The position numbers and the translations under genes were made by a program. A model generated the notes under the pieces. The model was not told the DNA's origin. It worked only from the letters and a program-made list of their open reading frames with translations, and made no database searches. DNA of 64,000 nucleotides from Bacilli bacterium (GTDB lineage Bacteria > Bacillota_I > Bacilli_A > RFN20 > CAG-288), in NCBI GenBank assembly GCA_022647725.1, contig JALCLG010000001.1:1466001-1530000 (forward strand). The letters run 5' to 3'. Shown here in pieces: positions 42,198-50,821 of this stretch (position 1 is the stretch's first letter; every line of letters starts with the position of its first letter).

Positions 42198-43732
42198 TGA
42201 ACATTCTTCTGGTTGCCAGTGAGGCTTTGCCGTACTGCAAATCCGGCGGCTTAGGCGATTTCATTTGGTCGTACTCCAAGGCACTCGTCCAGAAAGGCGA
42301 GAAAGCCAGCGTCATCATCCCGCTCTACAAGGTCATCCGGGAGAAACATCCGGAAGTCCTCAAGGAGCTTTATGACAACTTTGATTTCCGCATGAGCTGG
42401 CGGACCCAAGGCTGTGGGGTTTTCCATGTCGTCAACGAAGGCGTCGATTTCTATTTCACGGCCATGGACGAAGAATTCAACCGCGACGGGATGTATGGCT
42501 ACGGCGATGACAATGAACGCTTTGCTTCCTTCATGATGGCTGTCAACACCTTTGTCACCCGGCACAACCATTTCGATGTGGTTCATTCCAACGATTGGCA
42601 GACGGCTGTCTTGCCGCTGCTTCTTACCTACAATCCGCGGAAGATCAAGACGGTTCTGACCATCCATAATCCGGCCTATCAGGGCTGGGCTTTGAGAGGC
42701 GACCTTCCGTATTTCTTCAATCTCAATACCGATTACTATGATTCCGGCTATGTCCGGATGGGCGATTCCTTCAACTTCCTCAAGACCGGCATCATGGCGG
42801 CTGACAAAGTCAATACCGTCAGCAAGACGCATGCCCGGGAGCTGATGGCCGACCATAACGGCTTCGGCGGAATCGGCTCCATCATCGATTGGTGCCGTCA
42901 CAATGATTTCTCCGGCATCGTCAACGGACTGGATACGGAAGTCTGGGATCCGAAGACGGATCCGCATCTGGGCCAGAACTATGATCTGGCGACCGTCGCG
43001 GAAGGCAAGAAAGTCAACCGGGATGCCATGCTGCATCTGTTAGGCATCGATACCTTCTTCAATGGTCCCTTATTCAGTGCCATCACCCGGCTCTCCTCGC
43101 AGAAAGGCGTCGACCGGATCCTTTCGGTCATGCCGTTATTGAAGTCCTACGATGCCAAGATGATCGTCATCGGCACCGGCGAGATGGAGAATGATTTCCT
43201 TTATCAGTCCCTCAAGTATCCGGAAGTCTATTTCCTTAAGAAGTATGATGAGAACCTCGCCCACCTGCTTTATGCGGCCAGCGACTACTTCATGATGCCC
43301 AGTTACTTCGAACCCTGCGGCACCAGCCAGATGATTGCCATGCGCTACGGCACCTTGCCGATCGTCTCCAATGTCGGCGGACTCAATGATACCGTCAAAG
43401 ACCTCTCGGCCGGCGATACCGCGACCGGGTTTGTCTTCAACAATGCCTACTATGATGGCTTCTACAACTGCTTCAAAGCCGCCAATGAGTTCTATTTCCA
43501 TGAAAAGGACCGCTTCAAGAAGATTCAGGCCAATGGCATGGAAGGCGACTACAGCCGCTGGTCCAAGAGATCCAGGCCAACGGCATGGAAGGCGACTACA
43601 GCTGGTCCAAGAGTGCCGATGAGTATCTGGCTCTCTACCGCTCCATCTTCTGGAAGTAGACCGCTTTCTTCAAAAGGGGTTGATTTTCTTCAACTTTCTG
43701 TTTACTTTAAGACCTTCGGGTCCTATAATTAA
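42197..43732 (+). CDS. glgA: Glycogen synthase, C-terminus altered by a tandem duplication
   Basis: This GT5 enzyme elongates glycogen from ADP-glucose. KSGGLGDFIWSYSKAL is the ADP-glucose-binding K-x-G-G-L motif, HSNDWQTAVLPLLL and the PSYFEPCGTSQMIAMRYG block carry further active-site residues. Homology holds to about residue 455. There a 47-base repeat (copy 1 at 43523-43569) shifts the frame and replaces the normal end DYSWSKSADEYLALYRSIFW with about 58 unrelated residues, ending at 43732 beyond the rpmF promoter. The original end is still readable in the other frame (43570-43659). All core catalytic residues lie upstream, so partial function is possible. Confidence 0.9.
   Translation: MNILLVASEALPYCKSGGLGDFIWSYSKALVQKGEKASVIIPLYKVIREKHPEVLKELYDNFDFRMSWRTQGCGVFHVVNEGVDFYFTAMDEEFNRDGMYGYGDDNERFASFMMAVNTFVTRHNHFDVVHSNDWQTAVLPLLLTYNPRKIKTVLTIHNPAYQGWALRGDLPYFFNLNTDYYDSGYVRMGDSFNFLKTGIMAADKVNTVSKTHARELMADHNGFGGIGSIIDWCRHNDFSGIVNGLDTEVWDPKTDPHLGQNYDLATVAEGKKVNRDAMLHLLGIDTFFNGPLFSAITRLSSQKGVDRILSVMPLLKSYDAKMIVIGTGEMENDFLYQSLKYPEVYFLKKYDENLAHLLYAASDYFMMPSYFEPCGTSQMIAMRYGTLPIVSNVGGLNDTVKDLSAGDTATGFVFNNAYYDGFYNCFKAANEFYFHEKDRFKKIQANGMEGDYSRWSKRSRPTAWKATTAGPRVPMSIWLSTAPSSGSRPLSSKGVDFLQLSVYFKTFGSYN
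43523..43613 (+). repeat. Imperfect 47-base tandem duplication inside glgA
   Basis: Copy 1 (43523-43569) and copy 2 (43570-43613) match except for two third-position changes (ATT/ATC, AAT/AAC) and a missing CGC in copy 2. The silent differences suggest either an old duplication or a join of two strain variants in assembly. Confidence 0.85.
43701..43729 (+). promoter_or_regulatory. rpmF promoter
   Basis: TTTACT (43701-43706), 17 bases, TATAAT (43724-43729). It now overlaps the extended glgA reading frame. Confidence 0.8.
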
Positions 43733-43777
43733 CAATGCTGTTTGCTTACATTGACGTTATGAATGGAGGATATTCCT

Positions 43778-43963
43778 ATGGCAGTACCAAAGAGACGTAC
43801 GGGTGTTGAAAGAAAAAGAGTTCGGAGACAGCATTTAGCCCTGAAGGCTACCAATGTTATCGCCTGCCCTAACTGCGGAGCGATGATCCGTCCGCATCAC
43901 GTTTGCCCGAATTGCGGCTATTACAACGGCAAGAAGGTCATTGACGTCAAGGAAAAGGCCTAG
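43778..43963 (+). CDS. rpmF: Ribosomal protein L32
   Basis: This is the small zinc-ribbon protein of the large ribosomal subunit. It starts MAVPKRRTG, the family hallmark. The zinc ribbon is CPNCG...CPNCG with four cysteines, so it is the zinc-binding form. At 61 residues it is normal. ATG 43778 is chosen because GGAGGA lies at 43765-43770. It has its own promoter and terminator. Confidence 0.97.
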   Translation: MAVPKRRTGVERKRVRRQHLALKATNVIACPNCGAMIRPHHVCPNCGYYNGKKVIDVKEKA

Positions 43964-43987
43964 TCCTTTTCGGTCGTGAGGTCGAAG

Positions 43988-44014
43988 TAAAAGCCCACTG
44001 CTGTGGGCTTTTTT
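43988..44014 (+). terminator. Terminator of rpmF
   Basis: AAAAGCCCAC pairs with GTGGGCTTTT across a TGCT loop, then more T. The AAAGGAG ribosome site of the next gene follows directly, so read-through may feed it. Confidence 0.85.
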
Positions 44015-44034
44015 GATAAGAAAGGAGTCCCTAT

Positions 44035-44487
44035 ATGACCTATTTGGAACGGATTACGTATCTGGTCGGCGAGGTGATGGAAGTCAGTCAGTATGCTCTG
44101 AAGAACGCCTATTTCGTGATGGCTCTTACTGAAGCCAAAAGCGTCAGTCCTCACGGTGACAGCGCCCTGGTCTTAGTCTCCAGCCAGGCCCGGGCCAAGG
44201 AACTGTTGCTGGCTCACGAGTTTTCCGGTGCCGAGAAACAGATCGCCGATCTTCAGGGCAAGGGGCTCAGCGTCAAGGACGAAGCGTCCTTAGCCAAGCT
44301 CTTACGGAAAAGAGACTACCTAAGCACGTATTTCTTCGTCGACAATGCCTCCAGTCTTGCCCGGGAGGAAGTGGCCGTCTATGAGTCCAAGATCCAGGAA
44401 CTCAATGACCTGGTGAGTCTCGGTCAGTCGCTGGTGAAGTCCTTGACGCACAGTCAAGAGATTCTTTTGGCAGGTTTGGAAGGATAA
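44035..44487 (+). CDS. Small helical protein of unknown function
   Basis: This 150-residue protein is mostly predicted helix, with two long amphipathic stretches (about 5-30 and 110-145) and no cysteine cluster or membrane segment. It has AAAGGAG ahead of ATG 44035. I do not recognise it. A YlbF/YmcA-like fold is conceivable from the helical pattern, but the match is weak. It lies between rpmF and the rsmB-like gene. Confidence 0.6.
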   Translation: MTYLERITYLVGEVMEVSQYALKNAYFVMALTEAKSVSPHGDSALVLVSSQARAKELLLAHEFSGAEKQIADLQGKGLSVKDEASLAKLLRKRDYLSTYFFVDNASSLAREEVAVYESKIQELNDLVSLGQSLVKSLTHSQEILLAGLEG

Positions 44488-44512
44488 CGAAGCCAATATC
44501 GTCCCTTTTTGG

Positions 44513-44518
44513 TATAAT
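44513..44518 (+). promoter_or_regulatory. -10 box ahead of the rsmB-like operon
   Basis: TATAAT lies 14 bases before the ATG at 44533, with AAGGAAG between them; no clear -35. The 5' leader would be very short. Confidence 0.45.
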
Positions 44519-44532
44519 CAAGGAAGCCCTTT

Positions 44533-45813
44533 ATGGAGAACTTAGTCATTGAAACCAAAGCCATGCGCGAGACGCTCTTCGAAAAGAAGCTTTTCGGCTG
44601 GGTGGTCTTTTCTGCCATCAACAACAATGTCCTCTCCGCCAAGGACGCCAGCGACCTGAAAAAGAACCTCAGCACGCTGCTTTGCCATTATCAGTGTCTG
44701 TCCTTTGAGTGCCTCAATCTCTTTGCCGCGGATGCTCCGGACAGCGACGAACATCTGCTGGCCGTGATTGCCTTAGGCCATCTCCGTTATCTTAAGGAAG
44801 CCGCCAACGATGTGCAGGTCAGCTATCATGACGCTTTTCTGAAGCTCCGCTTGCAGGGCGACCCCGATAAACAGGGAGCCATGCTTGTCAAAGCCAGTCA
44901 GTCGCCCTTTAAGGTTCCGGAAGAAGTCAAGGCCTTACCGTATCTTTATGATTCCCTGCTGCTGGAAATGCCGGAATTTGCCCTCAAGGATCTTGTCAGC
45001 CGCTTCGGCCATGACGCTGCAGTCAAGATTGCCCTCAGTCTCCACCAGACGCCTTCTTTCTTCTACCGGGTCAATCCGGCCTTAGCCAAGGAAGAGGATT
45101 ACCGGAAGGACAGCCGGTTCGAGACGCTGGTCCTAGGTTCTTTGACCTTGTTCCGCTATCGGAAGGCGGGGGAGAAACCCAAAGCCGACATCGAAGCCCA
45201 TAAGCTATATCCGCTCTCCTATCCGGAAGCCTTATGCTACAGTCAGCTCAAACTTCCGGCCCTGTCGCCGGCGGTGCTTCTGACTGCGAACCGCAATCCT
45301 CTCAACGGCCTCTATTTTGGCATGGTCAGCAATGACCTGGCCTTAAGCCAGGTGACGGCAGTCTATGATGACGAGCTTTTCTATTCCTTGGCCAAAGATG
45401 CCAAGGAAGTCTATCATCTGGCGTCGCTGGATCCGCTCTTCTGTGCCAAGAATGCCCTGATCAAGACTTATCGTGATTATGAGCATTATGATATCGTCGT
45501 TTCCAAAGGCCATGACTCCCATCTGGGCCAGGCCAGCCTCCATCCGGCCATCCTGCCTTCCTTAACGCCAAAGGACATCGAAGCTAACGGCGCTTTGCTG
45601 CTGTCCGATCTCAAGGAAGCCTCCTATTTCGTGAAGAAAGGCGGCTCTCTTGTTTTCTACAGCGATTCCCTCTTCACGGCAGAGACCGTGGCAGTCGTGG
45701 ATGGCTTCTTGGCTATCCGTCCGCAGTTCGAACTGATCCTGAAGGAAGATGTCCGGCCTGATATCCTGAAGACCACCGGTGCTTTCTTTGCTGTTTTCCG
45801 GAGGAAGGAATGA
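44533..45813 (+). CDS. RsmB-like protein that has lost the methyltransferase motifs
   Basis: RsmB (Sun) methylates C967 of 16S rRNA, and in Firmicutes its gene lies just before rlmN, exactly as here. The architecture is kept. A NusB-like helical N-terminus is followed by the link region (SLHQTPSFFYRVNP, like the family's NxxPPxxxRVN), then a Rossmann-like half ending in FVKKGGSLVFYSDSLFT and VDGFLAIRPQFEL. The SAM-binding motif I (DACAAPGGKT) has become LTANRNPLNG. Motif IV (DAPCSG) has become SKGHDSH. The catalytic STCT has become YSDSLF. Both catalytic cysteines and the SAM loop are gone, yet the 426-residue frame is intact and overlaps rlmN by 4 bases. It may bind RNA without methylating it. 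Confidence 0.75.
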   Translation: MENLVIETKAMRETLFEKKLFGWVVFSAINNNVLSAKDASDLKKNLSTLLCHYQCLSFECLNLFAADAPDSDEHLLAVIALGHLRYLKEAANDVQVSYHDAFLKLRLQGDPDKQGAMLVKASQSPFKVPEEVKALPYLYDSLLLEMPEFALKDLVSRFGHDAAVKIALSLHQTPSFFYRVNPALAKEEDYRKDSRFETLVLGSLTLFRYRKAGEKPKADIEAHKLYPLSYPEALCYSQLKLPALSPAVLLTANRNPLNGLYFGMVSNDLALSQVTAVYDDELFYSLAKDAKEVYHLASLDPLFCAKNALIKTYRDYEHYDIVVSKGHDSHLGQASLHPAILPSLTPKDIEANGALLLSDLKEASYFVKKGGSLVFYSDSLFTAETVAVVDGFLAIRPQFELILKEDVRPDILKTTGAFFAVFRRKE

Positions 45814-46862
45814 TGCGTTCCATTTATTCGTTCTCCTTGGAAGAACTTACCGATGAGATGGTGAAGCTTGGACAGTCCAGCTACCGTGCCAAGCAGCTTT
45901 TCCTGTGGCTTTATCAGAAGAATGCCTCGTCGTTTGAGGAAATGAGCGATATCAGCAAAGACTTCCGCAAAATCCTTGCGGAAAGGTATGATTTCTCGCT
46001 TCCCACTCCGACCATCACTCAGGAAAGTGCGGATGGCACTGTCAAGTGCCTGATGCGGCTTAATGATGGCGAACAGGTCGAAAGCGTCCTGATGCATTAT
46101 GTCTATGGCTATAGCGTCTGCGTCACCAGCGAAGTCGGCTGCAACATGGGCTGCCAGTTCTGCGCCTCCGGTCTTCTGAAGGTCAAGCGAAAGCTTTTGG
46201 CCAATGAGATGTTAGGTCAGGTGATGGCGTTCAAGAAGTATCTGGCCAAAAAGGATCCGACGATCACCGTGACGCATGTCGTGGTCATGGGAACCGGCGA
46301 GCCGTTTGATAACTATGATGCCGTCTTAAGCTTCATCCGGATTCTTAATTCCCCCTATGGCTTAGCCATCGGTGCGAGACATATCACGGTTTCGACGTGT
46401 GGCGTCGTTCCGGGAATCCTGAAGTTCGGCAAAGAGGGACTGCAGGTCAATCTTGCCATCTCGCTTCACGCCCCGACCAATGAGCTCCGCGACAAGCTGA
46501 TGCCGATCAACCACGCTTTTCCGTTGGAGAAGCTGATTCCGGCCATCATGCAGTACGGCAAGGACAGCGGCGGAAGGCGGGTTACCTATGAATACATCCT
46601 CATCAAGGGCATCAACGATTCGATGGAGAATGCCCGTCAGCTTTTTGATCTGATTGCTCCGACCTTCGGCTATGTCAACCTGATTCCGTACAATCCCGTC
46701 ATCGAAAACGGCTTTGAACGGTCTCCGGACAGCCAGGTCGAGCTTTTCCATAACTATCTTCTCTCCAAAGGCGTCAAATCCACGATTCGGAAGGAATTCG
46801 GCAGCGATATCGACGCTGCCTGCGGACAATTGAGGGCAAAATATGCAAAACAGCAGCATTGA
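45810..46862 (+). CDS. rlmN: Dual-specificity rRNA/tRNA adenine-C2 methyltransferase RlmN
   Basis: This radical-SAM enzyme methylates A2503 of 23S rRNA and A37 of some tRNAs. The iron-sulfur motif is CNMGCQFC (C-x3-C-x2-C), followed by GTGEPFDNYDAV. The second methyl-carrying cysteine lies in DAACGQLR near the C-terminus. The size of 350 residues is standard. It overlaps the rsmB-like gene by 4 bases and prpC by 20. Confidence 0.96.
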   Translation: MMRSIYSFSLEELTDEMVKLGQSSYRAKQLFLWLYQKNASSFEEMSDISKDFRKILAERYDFSLPTPTITQESADGTVKCLMRLNDGEQVESVLMHYVYGYSVCVTSEVGCNMGCQFCASGLLKVKRKLLANEMLGQVMAFKKYLAKKDPTITVTHVVVMGTGEPFDNYDAVLSFIRILNSPYGLAIGARHITVSTCGVVPGILKFGKEGLQVNLAISLHAPTNELRDKLMPINHAFPLEKLIPAIMQYGKDSGGRRVTYEYILIKGINDSMENARQLFDLIAPTFGYVNLIPYNPVIENGFERSPDSQVELFHNYLLSKGVKSTIRKEFGSDIDAACGQLRAKYAKQQH

Positions 46863-47607
46863 TGATGTTTCCTTTGCCTGTCTCAGCGATATCGGCAAAG
46901 TCCGGCACAACAACGAAGACATGGCCTACGCCGGCGAGAGTCCTTATGGAACGTTGCTGGTCATCGCCGATGGCATGGGCGGTCACCGCAACGGCGAAGT
47001 CGCCAGCAAGATCATCGCCGATACCCTGTCCTTAGGGTTTACGTCCGCCCGGCATCCTTTCAAGACCCATTCCGCCAAGCGTTTTCTCTTATCCAAACTG
47101 AAGGAAGCCAACAAGCGGATCTATAAGACCTCCATCGAGGAATTCGGCGGCACCGAGATCGGTTCCACGGCCGTCACTTGCCTTATCAGCAAAGACGGAA
47201 CCTACCTGGTCTCTGTCGGCGATAGCCGCTGCTATACCTATTCGGCCCGTGACGGTCTGATCCATAAGACCACCGACCAGACCTATGTCGAATGCCTCTT
47301 CGAGTCCGGCAAGATCACTCAGGATGAGATTGCCAACCACCCCCAGAAGAACATCCTCATCAATGCCGTGGGCATTTACCCGGATCTTTCCAAGATCGAG
47401 GAAGCCCGCCTGGAGAAAGACAGTTTCGATGTCATCCTGCTTTGCTCGGATGGCCTTTATAACATGATCAGCGATGAGGAAATCAGCAAGATCCTCAGCA
47501 ACAAGGCTCTCAAGGCTAGCGAAAAAGCCCGGGCTTTGGTGGACCAGGCCTTAGCCAATGGCGGTAAGGACAACGTGGCCGTTGCCCTTTGGGAGCGACC
47601 TCAATGA
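46843..47607 (+). CDS. prpC: PP2C-type serine/threonine phosphatase
   Basis: It removes phosphate from Ser/Thr residues placed by the PrkC kinase next door. Metal-binding motifs are complete: KVRHNNED, VIADGMGGH, LLCSDGLYNMI and GGKDNVAVAL. The size of 254 residues fits PrpC/Stp. It overlaps rlmN by 20 bases and prkC by 4, giving a coupled phosphatase-kinase pair. Confidence 0.95.
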   Translation: MQNSSIDDVSFACLSDIGKVRHNNEDMAYAGESPYGTLLVIADGMGGHRNGEVASKIIADTLSLGFTSARHPFKTHSAKRFLLSKLKEANKRIYKTSIEEFGGTEIGSTAVTCLISKDGTYLVSVGDSRCYTYSARDGLIHKTTDQTYVECLFESGKITQDEIANHPQKNILINAVGIYPDLSKIEEARLEKDSFDVILLCSDGLYNMISDEEISKILSNKALKASEKARALVDQALANGGKDNVAVALWERPQ

Positions 47608-48584
47608 CACCCGATGGTGGGATGGAAATCAACGAGATCATCGACGACCGCTATAAGATCCTCGAGATGATCGGCGAGGGCGGCATGGCCGTTGTTTACA
47701 AAGCCCATGATCTCATCACCGACCGGGACGTGGCCATCAAGATGATGAAGCAGGACACGGCTGCCGTGAAGACCAACCTGAACCGTTTCGAGCGGGAAGC
47801 GCGGGCGGCTGCCAGTCTCAACCATCAGAACATTGTCAAAGTTGTCAATGCCGGTTCTTACCAAGGACTGCCTTATATGGTCAACGAGTTCATCGCCGGC
47901 CAGACCTTACGTCAGGTGCTCGATGTCCGGGGCAAGTTCTCCTTCTTGGAAGCCTGCGACATCATGTACCAGCTCTGCTCGGCCGTGATGTATGCCCATA
48001 GCCATGGCGTCATCCATCGGGATATCAAACCGCAGAATATTTTCTTAACCCAGGACGGCACCATCAAGCTGGGTGATTTCGGCATTGCCACCTTCCAGAA
48101 TGCGACGCACGTCACCCGCAGCGAAGTCGTCATCGGTTCGGTTCACTATATGGCGCCGGAGATCGCCGAAGGCAATCCGGCCAGCGAGCGCAGCGATATC
48201 TATTCGATGGGCATCACGTTCTTCGAACTGATCACCGGCCGGGTTCCGTTCGATTCCGAGACCCCGGTGGCCATTGCCATGATGCAGGTCAAGGAGAAGT
48301 TCCCGTCCATCAAGAAATACAATCCGCGGACCCCGGAAGCCGTCGAAGCCATTATCTACAAAGCCGTCAAGAAGGATGCGATGGACCGTTATCCCAATGT
48401 CGAATACATGCGCAAGGATATTGAGAAGATTCTCAAGAATCCTTCGATGCTGGAAGAGAAGCATTCCTTCTTCTACAACCTTTTCCACCATCATCAGACT
48501 CCCAAGGAAGACAAAGTCCTGGAGAAGGAACAGCGCGAAGCTCTCAAACGTGCCAGCAAGGAAGCCAAGAAGGATCGTCCGTGA
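47604..48584 (+). CDS. prkC: PrkC-type Ser/Thr kinase lacking membrane and PASTA domains
   Basis: A complete Hanks-type kinase domain fills residues 11-275: glycine loop GEGGMAVV, lysine in VAIKMM, catalytic loop HRDIKPQN near 138-145, DFG, and SVHYMAPE. After it come about 50 basic and charged residues and then the stop. The transmembrane helix and extracellular PASTA repeats of standard PrkC (about 600-650 residues) are missing, so it should be soluble or only peripherally bound. The stop directly overlaps rsgA by 4 bases, so this is not an assembly cut-off. ATG 47604 overlaps the prpC stop. Confidence 0.9.
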   Translation: MTPDGGMEINEIIDDRYKILEMIGEGGMAVVYKAHDLITDRDVAIKMMKQDTAAVKTNLNRFEREARAAASLNHQNIVKVVNAGSYQGLPYMVNEFIAGQTLRQVLDVRGKFSFLEACDIMYQLCSAVMYAHSHGVIHRDIKPQNIFLTQDGTIKLGDFGIATFQNATHVTRSEVVIGSVHYMAPEIAEGNPASERSDIYSMGITFFELITGRVPFDSETPVAIAMMQVKEKFPSIKKYNPRTPEAVEAIIYKAVKKDAMDRYPNVEYMRKDIEKILKNPSMLEEKHSFFYNLFHHHQTPKEDKVLEKEQREALKRASKEAKKDRP

Positions 48585-49492
48585 ACGATTATCTTGTGCT
48601 CTCGTCTACCAGTCTCGGTTTCCGTCTTTACTCTTTTCTTGACCACAGCATCACCTTGCACCCCAAGCGCGGCAAGGTCACTTTCAGCGGGGACTATTTG
48701 CTTCCGGGCGACCATGTTCTGCTCGATCAGGATGGCCTGATTCAAAGCCGGCTTACCCGCCATAACGAGCTCTGCCGTCCCCGGCTTGCCAACGCCGACC
48801 TCTGCTTTGTCTTAGTGAGTGCCAAGGAGCCGGATTTCTCGTCGTATTTATTGGATAAATTCCTGACGCTGACTGCTTATAGTCAGATAGCAAGTCAGAT
48901 CGTCATCACCAAGGTGGACCTGCTTTCACCTAAGGAGCTGACGGCTTTGAAGCGCCGGCTAGCCTACTATAAGAAGATCGGCTTTCCGGTCTATCTTCTT
49001 AACGCCCATGATCCGCAAAGCGGCGACTTTCCTAAGCTTGCCAAACAGCTGCCGGGCAAGACGGTCTGCCTGATGGGTCAGACCGGCGTCGGAAAATCCA
49101 CCCTCCTGAATGCCATCGACCCGAGCTTCCAGCGGAAGGTCGATGCCTTGGATGTGGAAATCGGCCGCGGGCGGCATACGACCAAGGAAGTGATCCTGCT
49201 TCCCTATGAGCAGGGATTCCTCTTTGATACTCCTGGCTTTTCCGAACTGGATCTCTGGGAGCTTTCCCCCGAGGATCTGGCCATTTACTTCCCTGGCTAC
49301 GGGTCTTATTTCCCGTCCTGCCACTTCAATGACTGCCATCATCTTCCCGGAAGCCACGGGTGTGCCGTCCTCGACGCCATCAAAAAACGTGAATTATCCA
49401 AAGATTCCTATTATAATTACCTTAAGATAGCTGAGGAAGTGAAGGGTAACAGTGTATGGAAACAGAAAAAATCATCCGGCCGTCCCTCTTAA
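48581..49492 (+). CDS. rsgA: Ribosome small-subunit GTPase RsgA
   Basis: This circularly permuted GTPase aids late maturation of the 30S subunit. An OB-fold N-terminus is followed by permuted G motifs: TKVDLL (G4), GQTGVGKST (G1), and DTPGF (G3). A C-terminal zinc knuckle reads C-x4-C-x-H-x7-C (CHFNDCHHLPGSHGC). The size of 303 residues is normal. It overlaps prkC by 4 bases and rpe by 37. Confidence 0.95.
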   Translation: MNDYLVLSSTSLGFRLYSFLDHSITLHPKRGKVTFSGDYLLPGDHVLLDQDGLIQSRLTRHNELCRPRLANADLCFVLVSAKEPDFSSYLLDKFLTLTAYSQIASQIVITKVDLLSPKELTALKRRLAYYKKIGFPVYLLNAHDPQSGDFPKLAKQLPGKTVCLMGQTGVGKSTLLNAIDPSFQRKVDALDVEIGRGRHTTKEVILLPYEQGFLFDTPGFSELDLWELSPEDLAIYFPGYGSYFPSCHFNDCHHLPGSHGCAVLDAIKKRELSKDSYYNYLKIAEEVKGNSVWKQKKSSGRPS

Positions 49493-50139
49493 GCAGCAAT
49501 TTCCTGGCCTTGGGCAAGGACCTGGACCAGATCAAAGCCTTGGGCATCACCCATTGCCATTTTGATGTGATGGACGGCACGTTCGTGCCGGGCATCTCGT
49601 TCGGGGAACCGCTGTTCAAGGCGGTTCAGCAGGCCTACGGGAACGATATCGTCTTCGATGTCCATCTGATGACCCGGGATCCCTTACGGCAGTTTGGCTA
49701 TTATGCTTCCTTGGGTGCCAAGGAAATCTCCTTCCACTACGAAGCCTTGACGCCGGAAGACCTGGAGAAGGTCAAGAGCCTCCGTCAGAGCTATCCGGAT
49801 GTGCAGATCGGTTTAGCCATCTCTCCGGAGACGGATGTCTCCCTGATTCTCGGCTTAGCCAATGCCTTCGACTTCTTCCTGGTGATGAGCGTTGTCCCCG
49901 GCAAAGGCGGACAGGGCTTCATCGAAGGAAGCGAGACGAAGATTTCCCGTCTGGCGGCGACAAGAAGCATGAATCATCTGGCTTTCAAGATCGGCGTCGA
50001 CGGCGGCATCAACGAAAAGACGGCTTACCGCTGCTATCAGGCCGGAGCCGATTATCTGGTCTGCGGCTCCTATTATTTCAAAGCCAGTGACAAAGCGGCT
50101 GTCTTACAGCAGCTGACTCAGGTTCTGGAAGGAAAATAA
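49456..50139 (+). CDS. rpe: Ribulose-phosphate 3-epimerase
   Basis: It interconverts ribulose-5-phosphate and xylulose-5-phosphate in the pentose phosphate pathway. Family motifs are clear: RPSLLSSNF, HFDVMDGTFVP, VHLMTRDP, MSVVPGKGGQGF and IGVDGGINEKT. These supply the metal-binding and catalytic residues. The size of 227 residues is normal. The order rsgA-rpe is conserved in Firmicutes. Confidence 0.96.
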   Translation: METEKIIRPSLLSSNFLALGKDLDQIKALGITHCHFDVMDGTFVPGISFGEPLFKAVQQAYGNDIVFDVHLMTRDPLRQFGYYASLGAKEISFHYEALTPEDLEKVKSLRQSYPDVQIGLAISPETDVSLILGLANAFDFFLVMSVVPGKGGQGFIEGSETKISRLAATRSMNHLAFKIGVDGGINEKTAYRCYQAGADYLVCGSYYFKASDKAAVLQQLTQVLEGK

Positions 50140-50143
50140 AGGT

Positions 50144-50821
50144 ATGGATATTCTGAGTCTGTCCTTAGGTCTTCTCATCGGCGGCTTTGCCCTTTTGCTT
50201 CTTTATTTTGCTCTGATTTTCTTTGCCAACCAGTCCTTAGCCAAGGAGCAGCGCAACAGCTTCCTGAATTCCTATCCTTACCAGTTCTATCTGACGATGG
50301 CCAAACCTTACCGGGTTCTGCTCTATACCGTCTTGGTTCTGGCGGCCAGTGCCCTGATGGCCGGCGAGACGCTGTTCTTTGCCCATGCTAAGACGCTCTA
50401 CCAGCTGATCCTTTCCGTCACCTTCCCGCTTTCCCTGCTATGTCTGGCGTTCGGAAATCTGCTGCCGCTGAGCTTCTATAAGCCGCACATCTTCCTAACG
50501 ATGCTTGGCTTTGCCTTGTTTGCTTTCTCCGGATCCCTCACCAGCTTCCTGACGATTGTCCCGGGAGCCATCTTCTATCCCAACTCCGTCTCGCTGGTGA
50601 TCCTGATTCTGATCGGCGTGCTCGGCTTCTTAGGCTTGGTGCTCCTCTTCAATCCGAAGCTTCTGAACTGGGCCAAGATGGATAAGATGGAAGTCGATGG
50701 CGTCAGCTACTATGTGAAACCGAAACTCAATGCCCTGGCTTTCTATGAATGGCTGTATCTCGGCTTCGAAGGGCTGACCGGACTCCTGCTCTTCATCAAC
50801 ATTCTGCTGACACGGGCATAA
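50144..50821 (+). CDS. Polytopic membrane protein of unknown function
   Basis: This 225-residue protein has about six hydrophobic segments and no motif I know. It starts 4 bases after rpe, in the place usually held by thiN in Bacillus, but it is not a ThiN homolog (ThiN is soluble). It ends the long 44.5-50.8 kb operon and is followed by a terminator. Confidence 0.6.
   Translation: MDILSLSLGLLIGGFALLLLYFALIFFANQSLAKEQRNSFLNSYPYQFYLTMAKPYRVLLYTVLVLAASALMAGETLFFAHAKTLYQLILSVTFPLSLLCLAFGNLLPLSFYKPHIFLTMLGFALFAFSGSLTSFLTIVPGAIFYPNSVSLVILILIGVLGFLGLVLLFNPKLLNWAKMDKMEVDGVSYYVKPKLNALAFYEWLYLGFEGLTGLLLFINILLTRA

Noticed and set aside
50144..50821. thiN (thiamine pyrophosphokinase) by position after rpe
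   Set aside because: The product is a polytopic membrane protein, while ThiN is soluble.
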